Virus record (IMG/VR): IMGVR_UViG_3300044695_001234
Coordinates: 1-31,022 of that record
DNA from: a virus
DNA: 31,022 nt
Reading direction: 5' to 3' (one strand)
Shown: positions 17,503 to 24,088 of the stretch, piece by piece
How positions within the stretch are numbered: the first letter of the stretch is position 1
How the letters are laid out: every line of letters starts with the position of its first letter
Notes under the pieces: model-generated
Databases searched by the model: none
What the model was told of the DNA's origin: nothing
The model's input: only the letters and a program-made list of their open reading frames with translations
Translations under genes and position numbers: made by a program

Positions 17503-17527
17503 AGGGCTAGAAATAGCCCTTTTTTAT
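17503..17527 (+). terminator. Intrinsic terminator ending the tail operon
   Basis: AGGGCTA (17503-17509) pairs perfectly with TAGCCCT (17514-17520) around a GAAA tetraloop, followed by TTTTTATTT. It separates tail genes from the lysis-like region. Confidence 0.9.
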
Positions 17528-17543
17528 TTGGTTTAAAATACTT

Positions 17544-17551
17544 TATTTTTG
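17544..17551 (+). promoter_or_regulatory. Possible -7 element of a lysis-region promoter
   Basis: TATTTTTG matches TAnnTTTG and lies just behind the terminator, 25 bases before the ATG at 17576. A -33 TTG is present only at a too-short spacing (17528-17530, 13 nt), so this is tentative. Confidence 0.3.
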
Positions 17552-17575
17552 GTAAACGAATTAATTAAAAATGCA

Positions 17576-17785
17576 ATGCACCACATTCCTCCTTTTGAAC
17601 AAGTCTTAGGCTTAGGCATAATTGGCACGCTTGCCTCGATTATTGATATGAACGAAAGCTTAAAATTTCTTATTCTGCTTTTAACGTTTGTCGGTTTGGT
17701 TGTGAAGTTGTGGGAACAAATCAAAAAAAGCGAGTTTTTCCTAAAGGACATCCAAGGCATTTGGAAAAAAATCTTTAAAAAGTAA
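17576..17785 (+). CDS. Small membrane protein, holin candidate
   Basis: The protein is 69 residues from the ATG at 17576. A TTG at 17549 would add nine residues but would overlap the possible -7 element. The sequence has a weakly hydrophobic segment (VLGLGIIGTLASII) and a strong one (FLILLLTFVGLVVKLW), then a lysine-rich tail ending WKKIFKK. Two membrane segments with a basic C-terminus in a protein of this size, four genes before a peptidase, fit a small holin, but there is no family match I can name. Its stop overlaps the next ATG (TAATG). Confidence 0.6.
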   Translation: MHHIPPFEQVLGLGIIGTLASIIDMNESLKFLILLLTFVGLVVKLWEQIKKSEFFLKDIQGIWKKIFKK

Positions 17786-17907
17786 TGGCAAAGGCGGTAC
17801 AAGCAACTAAACCAACCTCCTTTGGGAAAAGAAGACACGGCAAAGCAAAAAAAGCCTATTCCAAAAGTGAGCAAAAGCCAAAAAAATATCGTGGACAAGG
17901 ACGCTGA
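17785..17907 (+). CDS. Small basic protein ending in KYRGQGR
   Basis: The protein is 40 residues. The reading frame starts at the ATG overlapping the previous stop and ends at 17907. The product is very basic (KPTSFGKRRHGKAKKAYSKS, ending KYRGQGR). I associate the FGKR..GKAKK and YRGQGR phrases with tiny proteins of Bacteroidota phages, of unknown function; nucleic-acid binding is plausible from charge alone. It overlaps the next coding region in another frame over 86 bases. Confidence 0.6.
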   Translation: MAKAVQATKPTSFGKRRHGKAKKAYSKSEQKPKKYRGQGR

Positions 17908-18049
17908 AAAATCAAAATACATCCGCCTAGGAATTTGGGCGGTTTTTTTAATTGTGGTGAGTGGTATTGCCGCTTTTTTTCTACCTGAGCATTCCGTAGC
18001 GTCGTTTTTTGACCTACTCAAAACAATAATAACCAGCCTAATCCTATAA
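17822..18049 (+). CDS. Small single-pass membrane protein (start uncertain)
   Basis: The frame encodes up to 75 residues from a TTG at 17822. In-frame GTGs at 17867 and 17891 are alternatives that would overlap the upstream gene less. A lysine-rich N-terminal part is followed by a membrane segment (GIWAVFLIVVSGIAAFF) and a second hydrophobic end (LLKTIITSLIL). The TAA abuts the next ATG. Given its neighbours it may help lysis (holin or spanin-like), but nothing diagnostic is visible. Confidence 0.5.
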   Translation: MGKEDTAKQKKPIPKVSKSQKNIVDKDAEKSKYIRLGIWAVFLIVVSGIAAFFLPEHSVASFFDLLKTIITSLIL

Positions 18050-18931
18050 ATGGAAGTAAAAAGAATTTCGAGGAATTTGCACCAAATTAACCTTGGCCAA
18101 ACTGAGTCCAAAATTGCTTTATTGTCGGACATACATTGGGACAATCCTAAATGCGACCGCGAAAAATTAAAGCGACATTTAGACTATTGCAAAGAGCAAG
18201 CCATTCCTATCTTTATCAACGGCGATTTCTTTTGTTTAATGCAAGGTAAGTACGATCCAAGGCGAAGCAAAAAAGACGTTTTGCCCGAACATAACAAGGC
18301 AAACTACATTGACGCAGTAATTGAGGACGCCGTAGATTGGTGGACACCTTACGCGCATTTGTTAACCGTTATTGGTTACGGAAACCACGAGACGGCAATT
18401 ATTAAGAATTTAGAAACTGATCCTTTGCAGCGCTTTGTTGACTTGCTAAACTATACGAATAAAACGAGCGTTTTTACTGGCGGTTATGGCGGCTGGCTTG
18501 TTATTAAAAGCCAAGTTGAAGGCAATACCTACATTTCTAAGATGCTTAAATATTTCCACGGCTCAGGGGGGGGTGGAGTCGTTACCAAAGGCGCCATTAA
18601 CTTGACGCGTGCGCTGGAACTTTACGAAAATATGGACATTTTTATAATGGGCCACATCCACGAAAACGCCAGCCGTAACGATGCAAGGGATACCGTACAA
18701 TATAACCCAGGTAAGCATTGCCACGAAATTGTGCAAAAGCAAATCCATTTGGCAATTACTGGCGCTTATAAAGAAGAATTTGAGGACGGCTTTGGAGGCT
18801 GGCACGTTGAACGTGGCGCCCCTGTTAAACCAACTGGCGGCCGAATTCTAACCTTAGACGCAAGCAGAATAAGAAGCCAGCAAAATGACTATTGGGAAAT
18901 GCTGGTTGATTCTTGTAAATTTCCGATATGA
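18050..18931 (+). CDS. Calcineurin-like metallophosphoesterase
   Basis: The protein is 293 residues with all core motifs of the two-metal phosphoesterase fold: LLSDIHWD (D27, H29), INGDFF (D59), GYGNHET (N112, H113), YFHG (H170) and GHIHENA (H202, H204). It is therefore likely active on phosphodiesters or phosphomonoesters, but the substrate is not apparent. Phage enzymes of this type have been linked to DNA or RNA processing, and here it lies in the lysis-like segment, overlapping the peptidase gene by four bases. No signal peptide is present, so it should act in the cytoplasm. Confidence 0.88.
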   Translation: MEVKRISRNLHQINLGQTESKIALLSDIHWDNPKCDREKLKRHLDYCKEQAIPIFINGDFFCLMQGKYDPRRSKKDVLPEHNKANYIDAVIEDAVDWWTPYAHLLTVIGYGNHETAIIKNLETDPLQRFVDLLNYTNKTSVFTGGYGGWLVIKSQVEGNTYISKMLKYFHGSGGGGVVTKGAINLTRALELYENMDIFIMGHIHENASRNDARDTVQYNPGKHCHEIVQKQIHLAITGAYKEEFEDGFGGWHVERGAPVKPTGGRILTLDASRIRSQQNDYWEMLVDSCKFPI

Positions 18932-19305
18932 AACTCTCGACCAACTTTAGCCTCGACGAATTTGCCAGCGCTGACGGAACTGCGCCAAGCGGTGAAGTGC
19001 TTAAAAACTTGACTGAGTTAGCCAAGAATTTAGAGGTATTGCGCAAGCATTTGGGCCAGCCTATTCGCATAACGTCAGGCTTTAGAAGTAAGGAACACAA
19101 CGCAAAAATCGGCGGCGCTTTAAATAGTTACCACGTTTTAGGAATGGCGGCCGACATCCAAGTTGCAAAAGTGAAACCTGAAGACGTGGCAAAGGCGATT
19201 GAGTTATTGATAAAAGACGGAAAAATAAAAGAGGGAGGTTTGGGTATATACCGAACTTGGGTGCATTACGATATTAGAGGGACAAAAGCACGCTGGAAAA
19301 TATGA
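18928..19305 (+). CDS. Peptidase M15 (D-Ala-D-Ala carboxypeptidase-like), likely endolysin
   Basis: The protein is 125 residues and contains the M15A zinc-peptidase signature: ITSGFRSKEHN, SYHVLGMAADI with ligands H69 and D76, and WVHYD with H113. Family members cut peptidoglycan cross-bridges. The length equals a bare catalytic domain, and there is no separate cell-wall binding domain and no signal peptide, so export would depend on a holin. It is the best candidate for the lytic enzyme. Confidence 0.9.
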   Translation: MKLSTNFSLDEFASADGTAPSGEVLKNLTELAKNLEVLRKHLGQPIRITSGFRSKEHNAKIGGALNSYHVLGMAADIQVAKVKPEDVAKAIELLIKDGKIKEGGLGIYRTWVHYDIRGTKARWKI

Positions 19306-19523
19306 AATCAATAATTGAGTTTAATTTGCCCGAGGAAAACGACAATTTCCAAGCCGCCATAAATGGCCACAAATACAAAAGCGCCATTTGGGATTTTGAC
19401 CAATTACTTAGATCGGAAATGAAATATAAAGATTTGCCAAACGACACTTATAAGGCTTACAAATTTTGCCGCGAGGAGTTAAGAAAAATATTACTAGAGG
19501 ACAATTTATTTATCGAGCAATAA
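19302..19523 (+). CDS. Hypothetical protein, lysis region
   Basis: The protein is 73 residues and soluble. It contains INFxLPEE-type and WDFDQLLRSEMKY phrases, a pattern I associate with small proteins of Bacteroidota phages of unknown role. Its ATG overlaps the peptidase stop (ATGA) and its own stop overlaps the next start, so it is part of a coupled chain. Confidence 0.72.
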   Translation: MKSIIEFNLPEENDNFQAAINGHKYKSAIWDFDQLLRSEMKYKDLPNDTYKAYKFCREELRKILLEDNLFIEQ

Positions 19524-19666
19524 TGCCATTACCTAAGCCAAAACCAGCCGAAAGCCAAAGCGATTTTGTCGCTAGATGTGTCGTTGACCCAGTAATGGAG
19601 CGCGAATTTCCCCGAATGGATCAGCGGTTGGTAGTTTGTTACGTTCAATTCAAAGGCAAAAAATGA
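19523..19666 (+). CDS. Small protein with PKPKPAES...DFVARC motif
   Basis: The protein is 47 residues from the ATG at 19523, which overlaps the upstream stop (TAATG). An upstream TTG or GTG would intrude into the previous gene. It consists almost only of the motif PLPKPKPAESQSDFVARCVV, then EFP..DQRLVVCY, a pattern I recall as a short recurring phage module (typically P.P..gE...DFi.RC...p.m..EFpd..QR.AVCy). The two conserved Cys are present (ARC and VCY). Function is unknown. Confidence 0.65.
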   Translation: MPLPKPKPAESQSDFVARCVVDPVMEREFPRMDQRLVVCYVQFKGKK

Positions 19667-20211
19667 GAGAATTACTAGATGACGAGCGGATAAGAATTGC
19701 AATTGTTTCGTTTTTAATTGGCGTTGTTTTGGCGTTTGTCGTTTATCCAAAGCCTGAGTTTGAAACGGTCTACAAAACAAAAACTGAGCGATTGACCGAT
19801 ACGCTTTACATTACATCAACCGATACGGTTTACATTCCAAAAACCAGGATTAAAACCCAGGTTTTACGCGATACGGTACTAATCGATTTTAAGCCACAAA
19901 TAAGCCGTTTTAGGACTACTTTTCCAAGCGACTATGGTAATACCTATATTAATGGCGAAGTCCTCGGAGAGGTGCTTAAAATGACCGCTACGAACGATTT
20001 TAAAATACCAGTCGTGACGAATACAATAACCGAGACAAAAACCGAAACAATCGTCGTAAAGCCTAAAGGAATTTACTTGGGTGCTGGCGTTAATTCATTG
20101 ATCCAGCCTAGCGCGTCAGTCTCTTATTTAGACAACAAATATTTGTTTACCTACCAATTCCAGCCATTTCAAGGCGTGCATCAAATCGGCGTGGCTAAGA
20201 AGATTTTTTGA
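19663..20211 (+). CDS. Membrane-anchored protein, spanin-like position
   Basis: The protein is 182 residues from the ATG at 19663, overlapping the previous stop. After a charged N-terminus (MRELLDDERIRIA) there is one membrane segment (IVSFLIGVVLAFVVY, about 10-26), then a strand-rich ectodomain full of Thr (DTLYITSTDTVYIPKT, ITETKTETIVVKPKG) and a C-terminal part with outer-membrane-like alternation (GIYLGAGVNSLIQPSASVSY). Position after the peptidase and N-in/C-out topology would fit a spanin-type protein linking inner and outer membrane, but this is inference. It resembles membrane proteins of the DUF6808 type. It is the last gene of the rightward late block. Confidence 0.65.
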   Translation: MRELLDDERIRIAIVSFLIGVVLAFVVYPKPEFETVYKTKTERLTDTLYITSTDTVYIPKTRIKTQVLRDTVLIDFKPQISRFRTTFPSDYGNTYINGEVLGEVLKMTATNDFKIPVVTNTITETKTETIVVKPKGIYLGAGVNSLIQPSASVSYLDNKYLFTYQFQPFQGVHQIGVAKKIF

Positions 20212-20259
20212 GGGTAAAAAATTGTAAAATTTACCTTTGTTATTCGGTTGTTATCCGAG

Positions 20260-20520
20260 TTAGCCGCTAATTTTTAGCAATACCAGGTAACCGATTAAAT
20301 CATTTACAACGTCCTCGTCGTCTTTTTCCAATGATCCGTTTTTAATTCGCTTTAGTTTGTCGTCAATTCTTACAAGTAGGCCCTCTTTTGCGGACAACTG
20401 ACTAAACACGCCAAGCGGCTCAAGTGCTGAGTTGCCGTACTTAAGATTTTTAGCAATTAGCAAGTCGCGTATTTCGTCAAGCGCTTGCCCAACTTGCACG
20501 GCAAAAAAGGTGTTATGCAT
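20260..20520 (-). CDS. Nmad1 / DUF1599-like protein (MazG-like all-alpha fold)
   Basis: The protein is 86 residues. It has the DUF1599 pattern: LLIAKNLKYGNSALEPLG, RIDDKLKRIKNG, then DEDVVNDLIGYLVLLKI, i.e. 'K..dYG', 'Ri.dK..Ri' and 'D...DL.gY'. The family has been linked to nucleotide metabolism or modification and is predicted to share the MazG-type helical fold, with acidic residues (here the EDVVNDL helix) as metal ligands. It is downstream of the other minus-strand gene, separated by 11 bases, and converges on the late operon. Confidence 0.68.
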   Translation of the reverse strand: MHNTFFAVQVGQALDEIRDLLIAKNLKYGNSALEPLGVFSQLSAKEGLLVRIDDKLKRIKNGSLEKDDEDVVNDLIGYLVLLKISG

Positions 20521-20531
20521 TTATAAAAATT

Positions 20532-20837
20532 TTAATAAGGCAAATTAATACCATAATCAATCCAAACATCGTTGGCGTCTTTTTCAGATTTCGCTTGGTT
20601 ATAAAACGTTTTAAAGTCCAAGTATTTTTCGCCTTTAACATATTGGCTGGATTTAAATTTTGATTTTCCTTTTTTGACTAGCAAGCCGTCAGCAAATAGA
20701 ACGTAAAATTCGTTTTCAGCAACGGCCTCGTTAAACTCTAAATATTGTAACCACCAATCGGATGGCTTTCGGTTTTCGTCTAGTACCTTGGATGCAACCA
20801 GGTACCCAAATGGGTTAATAATTTCCGCTTGTTCCAT
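20532..20837 (-). CDS. Hypothetical protein, minus-strand cassette
   Basis: The protein is 101 residues from the ATG at 20837. A TTG at 20843 would add two residues. I do not recognise the family. It has no membrane segment, is rich in aromatic residues (WWLQYLEF, FYVLFADG) and contains a lysine-rich part (VKKGKSKFKSSQYVKGEKY). It is the first gene of the only leftward transcript in the genome. Together with its downstream partner it may form an early or regulatory cassette facing the divergent early promoter. Confidence 0.65.
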   Translation of the reverse strand: MEQAEIINPFGYLVASKVLDENRKPSDWWLQYLEFNEAVAENEFYVLFADGLLVKKGKSKFKSSQYVKGEKYLDFKTFYNQAKSEKDANDVWIDYGINLPY

Positions 20838-20862
20838 ACGCAAGATAAAAGCAATAAAAACG

Positions 20863-20943
20863 ACACGAAAAAAAAATGCTGGCTTTTGTTGAAAAAAAAC
20901 TTACTTATTTTTTTGAATCTAATTTATTTGTTTAATTTCGTGT
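20863..20943. promoter_or_regulatory. Divergent early control region with inverted repeat
   Basis: A rightward promoter candidate is TTTG (20912-20915), 17 nt, TAATTTCG (20933-20940), one base off TAnnTTTG and with the same spacing as the two best promoters in the window. An 8-bp inverted repeat, ACACGAAA (20863-20870) and TTTCGTGT (20936-20943), brackets the region. Its right half covers the -7 box, as an operator would. The leftward promoter is not clear. Confidence 0.5.
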
Positions 20944-20957
20944 ATTCATTTAACTCA

Positions 20958-20968
20958 AAACACCTATG
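20958..20968 (+). promoter_or_regulatory. Early start-codon motif AAACACCTATG
   Basis: This is the exact motif, including the ATG of the 88-residue protein gene. It also occurs at 21239 and 23021, with one change at 22900. Confidence 0.5.
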
Positions 20969-21232
20969 AATTACGAGCAAGAAAGTTATTACGACCAAGA
21001 AATTGAGTTTACCTATGAGGGTAAAACTTACTACTGGCAAGGCGACTACACGGTTGCCAACTGGGGCGACGACGAAAGCGAATGGGCGCCAGCATACGGC
21101 GAGGTTGAAATTTCAATTGATTACACGGCGAGTTTATCTTATAACGACGAGAAAACCGACGAGGTAATTGAGGTTAAACCAACGCCAAGCATTTTGGCAG
21201 AATTAGAAATTGAAATTGAACGTAACCTTTAA
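20966..21232 (+). CDS. Acidic hypothetical early protein
   Basis: The protein is 88 residues and strongly acidic (many Asp and Glu, few Lys or Arg). It contains repeated aromatic stretches: YYDQEIEFTYEGKTYYW, then DDESEWAPAYGEVEISIDY. It looks strand-rich and soluble. As the first gene behind the early promoter it may be made at once after infection. Small acidic early proteins often act on host nucleic-acid binding proteins, but no family is recognised and no function can be assigned. Confidence 0.72.
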   Translation: MNYEQESYYDQEIEFTYEGKTYYWQGDYTVANWGDDESEWAPAYGEVEISIDYTASLSYNDEKTDEVIEVKPTPSILAELEIEIERNL

Positions 21233-21238
21233 ACAAAC

Positions 21239-21249
21239 AAACACCTATG
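21239..21249 (+). promoter_or_regulatory. Early start-codon motif AAACACCTATG
   Basis: This is the exact motif at the ATG of the ERF gene, preceded by further AAAC units (AAACAAACAAACACC). Confidence 0.5.
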
Positions 21250-21789
21250 AAAGAATTAATTTCAATCCAAGCGGAGTTAAAGGCTCCAAAAAACCAGTAC
21301 AATGCCTTTGGCAAGTACAAATACCGATCTGTCGAAGACATTTTGGAGGCCGTAAAGCCTTTGCTTTTAAAATACGGCTGCACCTTAATAATTGAAGACG
21401 AAGTTAAAGAGGTTGGCGGAATTGTTTTTATTGAGTCAACCGCAAGCATTCAAAAGGACATGGAGGGCCGAGCGGTAACGGCCCAGGCTGGCATCGACAT
21501 AAACCGAAAGGGAATGGACGTGGCGCAGTCGTTCGGCTCGTCGTCTAGTTACGCTCGAAAGTACGCGCTTAACGGTCTTTTTCTTATAGATGACACGAAA
21601 GACCCTGACTCGACAAACGACCACGGCAAAGGTCCAGCGGTTACCAAGACCAAGCCAACAGACGAGCAATTTGCCTATTTGGTTAGATACCTAAACGGAA
21701 CCGACGCGCAACGCAAGCAAGCCAAAGAGGCTTTGGTAAAATACGAATTAACACAGGAACAATTGGACACCTTAGACGGACTACTTTAA
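21247..21789 (+). CDS. erf: ERF-family single-strand annealing protein
   Basis: The protein is 180 residues. It starts with the ERF pattern (LISIQAELKAPKNQYNAFGKYKYRSVEDIL) and has the hallmark GSSSSYARKYAL (97-108) followed by DDTKDPD. ERF proteins anneal complementary single strands, allowing recombination and circularisation of phage DNA, which suits a genome with terminal redundancy. The C-terminus has a short helical domain (EQFAYLVRYLNGTDAQRKQA) seen in some relatives. Its TAATGG end overlaps the start of the Gp157-like gene, and the two are commonly neighbours. Confidence 0.92.
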   Translation: MKELISIQAELKAPKNQYNAFGKYKYRSVEDILEAVKPLLLKYGCTLIIEDEVKEVGGIVFIESTASIQKDMEGRAVTAQAGIDINRKGMDVAQSFGSSSSYARKYALNGLFLIDDTKDPDSTNDHGKGPAVTKTKPTDEQFAYLVRYLNGTDAQRKQAKEALVKYELTQEQLDTLDGLL

Positions 21790-22274
21790 TGGCAAGTTTA
21801 TACGAAATTACACGGGAGGCGCTAGAGTTAGCCTCCCTATTGGAAACCGAAGAATTGACGCCTGAGTTGGAGCAAATGCTAATAATTAATCAGGATCAAT
21901 TACAAGCAAAGGCTGGCAATTATGCCAAGGTAATTGCAAACATTCAAAGCGATGTTGACGCAATCGACAACGAAATAAAGCGTTTAAAAGCAATGAAAGA
22001 AAGCAAGGACCGAGCCATTACAAGGCTAAAGGACGCGGTTAAAAACGCAATGCTGGTAAGCGGTATTGAAAAAATAGAAAGTCCTCTGTTTAAACTTTTA
22101 ATACGTCGCAGCGAAGCGGTCGAGGTTGACATTGTGGAGGCTTTACCAGGTCAATTTTTAAACGTCAAAAACGTAGTAACCGCGGACAAGGTAGCAATTA
22201 AGGACGCAATCAAACGCGGCGAGAATGTCTTTGGCGCTAGAATAGTCGAAAACTTTAACCTACAAATAAAATGA
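21789..22274 (+). CDS. Siphovirus Gp157-like protein
   Basis: The protein is 161 residues. The opening SLYEITREALELASLLE, a central helical hairpin (DVDAIDNEIKRLKAMKESKDRAITRLKD), and the later stretch ending PLFKLLIRRSEAVEV match the Gp157 family. These proteins are usually encoded next to single-strand annealing proteins. Their role is not settled; the family was first linked to phage resistance in Streptococcus. The coiled coil lies at about residues 45-85. The ATG overlaps the ERF stop, and the end overlaps the next start (ATGA). Confidence 0.85.
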   Translation: MASLYEITREALELASLLETEELTPELEQMLIINQDQLQAKAGNYAKVIANIQSDVDAIDNEIKRLKAMKESKDRAITRLKDAVKNAMLVSGIEKIESPLFKLLIRRSEAVEVDIVEALPGQFLNVKNVVTADKVAIKDAIKRGENVFGARIVENFNLQIK

Positions 22275-22387
22275 AATTGATTGTAAAAAATGGGACTTAC
22301 GAGGCGGACACGCTTTGGCAGTTAATTATTGAGGTGCTAAAACATAGATTTTGGCACCTTAGAAAGCACGGAAAATGGATGGACTAA
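22271..22387 (+). CDS. 38-residue micro-protein
   Basis: The ATG overlaps the Gp157-like stop (ATGA), the usual coupling in this operon, and the frame runs to TAA at 22385. The product (MKLIVKNGTYEADTLWQLII, then EVLKHRFWHLRKHGKW) has a strand and a basic, aromatic helix. The family is unknown. Support comes from the stop-start overlap and from native codon use. Confidence 0.5.
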   Translation: MKLIVKNGTYEADTLWQLIIEVLKHRFWHLRKHGKWMD

Positions 22388-22398
22388 ATAAAACTAAA

Positions 22399-22536
22399 AT
22401 GATAAAATACACCTATTTAAACAAAGCAATTGAACGCCCAGGAGACTTGGCGCCAAAAGGCATCCGTTCAACTTACCAAAAAGAAAAATTACCATTTAAC
22501 GAAACATTCGAAAGGCTATGGAAACTCAAGAAATAA
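22399..22536 (+). CDS. 45-residue micro-protein
   Basis: The reading frame starts 11 bases after the previous stop, in an A-rich context (AACTAAAATG), and ends inside the next gene with a 19-base overlap. The product is basic and probably unstructured (RPGDLAPKGIRSTYQKEK). No family is known. It may be real, because otherwise a 130-base gap would remain in a tightly packed operon. Confidence 0.45.
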   Translation: MIKYTYLNKAIERPGDLAPKGIRSTYQKEKLPFNETFERLWKLKK

Positions 22537-22850
22537 TAGACGAAGTAAAGCGCTTGTATATTGAAGGATTTACGCGCAAAAAGATTGCTGCAAAGATTGG
22601 GCTGGATGCCGAAAAAGTCGGCTACCTACTTTACACCAAACTAAAGTTGCATGAAATTTACCCGAGAAAGTTAATGGACGAAAACATTTTTAACATATTA
22701 ACTGACCACCAAATTAATAGAATCCTTACGCTAGCGACTTACGGTTACAATTGCAGCGAAATTGCCGAGGATCAACAACTAGAATTCCGAAAGGTTAAAA
22801 AGTTGCTGGACGTTGCCCAGTCAAAAAATATGATTGAAAAAAAAGTATAA
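22518..22850 (+). CDS. Double helix-turn-helix DNA-binding protein
   Basis: The protein is 110 residues with two homeodomain-like HTH units: LYIEGFTRKKIAAKIGLDAEKVGYLL (about 12-38) and LATYGYNCSEIAEDQQLEFRKVKKLL (about 71-96). Both have the 'G....eIA..l.....V..LL' scheme. It probably regulates transcription or binds phage DNA. The 58-base gap after it suggests it ends a sub-operon. Targets are unknown. Confidence 0.72.
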   Translation: METQEIIDEVKRLYIEGFTRKKIAAKIGLDAEKVGYLLYTKLKLHEIYPRKLMDENIFNILTDHQINRILTLATYGYNCSEIAEDQQLEFRKVKKLLDVAQSKNMIEKKV

Positions 22851-22899
22851 AATCTTTTTTATTTCTTAGATTAGTTTTAATATTGCTAAACTTTAAACC

Positions 22900-22910
22900 A
22901 AACACCAATG
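22900..22910 (+). promoter_or_regulatory. Variant start-codon motif AAACACCAATG
   Basis: One base differs from AAACACCTATG. It lies at the ATG of the 33-residue membrane protein, in a 58-nt intergenic gap. Confidence 0.4.
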
Positions 22911-23009
22911 AAAAAAGTAACCAAAATAATCGGAAAAATCCTTTACATCATTTTTGCCTTTGCGCCAATCTTTGCGCTGGGCTACCTACTTGGCCTTAAA
23001 TTATTGTAA
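22908..23009 (+). CDS. 33-residue membrane micro-protein
   Basis: The product begins with a lysine-rich end (MKKVTKIIGK) followed by one membrane helix (ILYIIFAFAPIFALGYLLGL). The positive-inside rule predicts N-in. Support comes from the early start-codon motif directly in front and from a stop 19 bases before the next ATG. Function is unknown; such peptides can affect membrane potential or superinfection. Confidence 0.58.
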   Translation: MKKVTKIIGKILYIIFAFAPIFALGYLLGLKLL

Positions 23010-23020
23010 ACCTTTAAAAC

Positions 23021-23031
23021 AAACACCTATG
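23021..23031 (+). promoter_or_regulatory. Early start-codon motif AAACACCTATG
   Basis: This is the exact motif, and it decides the start at 23029 rather than a TTG at 22954 inside the previous gene. Of all copies, this start region has the longest complementarity to the structured RNA at 24089-24174. Confidence 0.5.
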
Positions 23032-23322
23032 GAGACGATTAAAATTAAAGCACGCACTTACACAGAAAACGAGTTTGAAATTCCTAAGTATTTTAAAATC
23101 GCCCATCATTTTTATATGATCTTGGACGACAACAATTACTTGTTTGTTAAATCTAACTTGGACGAGTTTTTTTACCCCGAGATATCAATTGGCAAAAATG
23201 AGGCATTTGCCAGCCGCTGGATGCAATACCTACAAAGTCAGGATTTAATCGCAATTAGCGAACAAGAATTTAAAGACGAGTATACAAAAGCCAATGTTTT
23301 ACTTTTAAACTTTGTTAATTAA
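23029..23322 (+). CDS. Hypothetical early protein
   Basis: The protein is 97 residues and of unknown family. The N-terminal half is strand-rich and aromatic (YFKIAHHFYMILDDNNYLFVK); the C-terminal half is helical and acidic (AISEQEFKDEYTKANVLL). No membrane segment is visible. The stop overlaps the next ATG (TAATG). Confidence 0.68.
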   Translation: METIKIKARTYTENEFEIPKYFKIAHHFYMILDDNNYLFVKSNLDEFFYPEISIGKNEAFASRWMQYLQSQDLIAISEQEFKDEYTKANVLLLNFVN

Positions 23323-23573
23323 TGGAATCGACCGACTCACAAAACGCACTAATTAAAGGCTGGCTACTAAATGGCTATTCCTTAACTCAATTGGAAGCCC
23401 TAACCCAGTTTGGATGCTTTAGGCTGGCAGCCCGAATTGCAAACCTTAGAGACGAAGGTTTTCACATTATTACTGAAATGGTAACTTTGGAAAATGGTAA
23501 ACGAGTTGCACGTTATACTTGTTTAAATAAAAAAATGCGCGAGGCTGCTGAAAAAATTAAATTGGATTTATGA
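23322..23573 (+). CDS. Winged helix-turn-helix protein (HTH_39-like)
   Basis: The protein is 83 residues. The pattern WLLNGYSLTQLEALTQFGCF, then RLAARIANLRDEGFHI, then GKRVARYTC is that of a small wHTH family common in phages, where the HTH is followed by a beta wing. It probably binds DNA and may regulate early genes or act in replication. Stop and start overlap on both sides. The family match is good, the role unknown. Confidence 0.82.
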   Translation: MESTDSQNALIKGWLLNGYSLTQLEALTQFGCFRLAARIANLRDEGFHIITEMVTLENGKRVARYTCLNKKMREAAEKIKLDL

Positions 23574-23938
23574 CACGCGAGGAAGCAATTTTGGAACTTA
23601 ACCATAGGGCGACCCAAAAGTACTTGGTATACTTGGCGCTCCAAGAAATAATGCTTGATTACTACGAAGATGTGACAATGCTTAAGGCTTTTGATTGTGA
23701 TCTAAAGACCAAACACAAAAATATGATTAACGCATTAAAGCGTAAGTCTACCGAGGCGTTTAGGTTTTTGGAAAATTACGACGGCGGCGAGGTAACTATT
23801 AAACAGTTCCACGAGTTCGTGAGTTTATTTGAGCGCTTGCACAATTCAATCGACCAGGGCGGTGCATTATTTCACGACTGCTTGGCAGCGATTGAGCAAA
23901 TTTTAAACGATTATGAAAAGGCGCAAAGTAACGGATAA
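23570..23938 (+). CDS. Helical hypothetical protein
   Basis: The protein is 122 residues, entirely helical by appearance (TREEAILELNHRATQKYLVY, MINALKRKSTEAFRFLENY, AAIEQILNDYEKAQ), without membrane segments. No family is recognised. It overlaps the preceding gene by four bases and the following HTH gene by 26, so it belongs to the same transcript. Confidence 0.68.
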   Translation: MTREEAILELNHRATQKYLVYLALQEIMLDYYEDVTMLKAFDCDLKTKHKNMINALKRKSTEAFRFLENYDGGEVTIKQFHEFVSLFERLHNSIDQGGALFHDCLAAIEQILNDYEKAQSNG

Positions 23939-24062
23939 AGAAAAAGATTTAATCTTTGAAGGCTGGCAAGACCGAAAGCGAATTAAGGTTATTGCTGCGG
24001 AACTTGGCAGATGTTATGGCACAATTTATACTGAACTAAAGCGTCGGTATTTAGTTGGATAA
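23913..24062 (+). CDS. 49-residue HTH micro-protein
   Basis: The product KRRKVTDKEKDLIFEGWQDR, then KRIKVIAAELGRCYGTIYTELKRR, is a single homeodomain-like HTH with a basic N-terminus. Its 'I..iA.eLgR...TI..ELKRR' core is similar to that of transposase-type and phage HTH units. The gene overlaps the end of the previous one. Its last codons contain the -33 TTG of the promoter for the structured RNA. Confidence 0.68.
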   Translation: MKRRKVTDKEKDLIFEGWQDRKRIKVIAAELGRCYGTIYTELKRRYLVG

Positions 24063-24082
24063 ATTAAAAATTGTTATATTTG
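24055..24082 (+). promoter_or_regulatory. Promoter of the structured RNA
   Basis: TTG (24055-24057), 17 nt, TATATTTG (24075-24082) is a perfect match to the Bacteroidota scheme TTG-N17-23-TAnnTTTG. The expected start, about 5-7 bases later, coincides with the first base of hairpin 1. Confidence 0.75.
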
Positions 24083-24088
24083 TTTATC

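Noticed and set aside
20213-20235. Bidirectional terminator between the convergent operons
   Set aside because: GGTAAA/TTTACC gives only six weak pairs, with no proper T-run behind it on the plus strand. A terminator would be expected here, but the sequence does not support it well.
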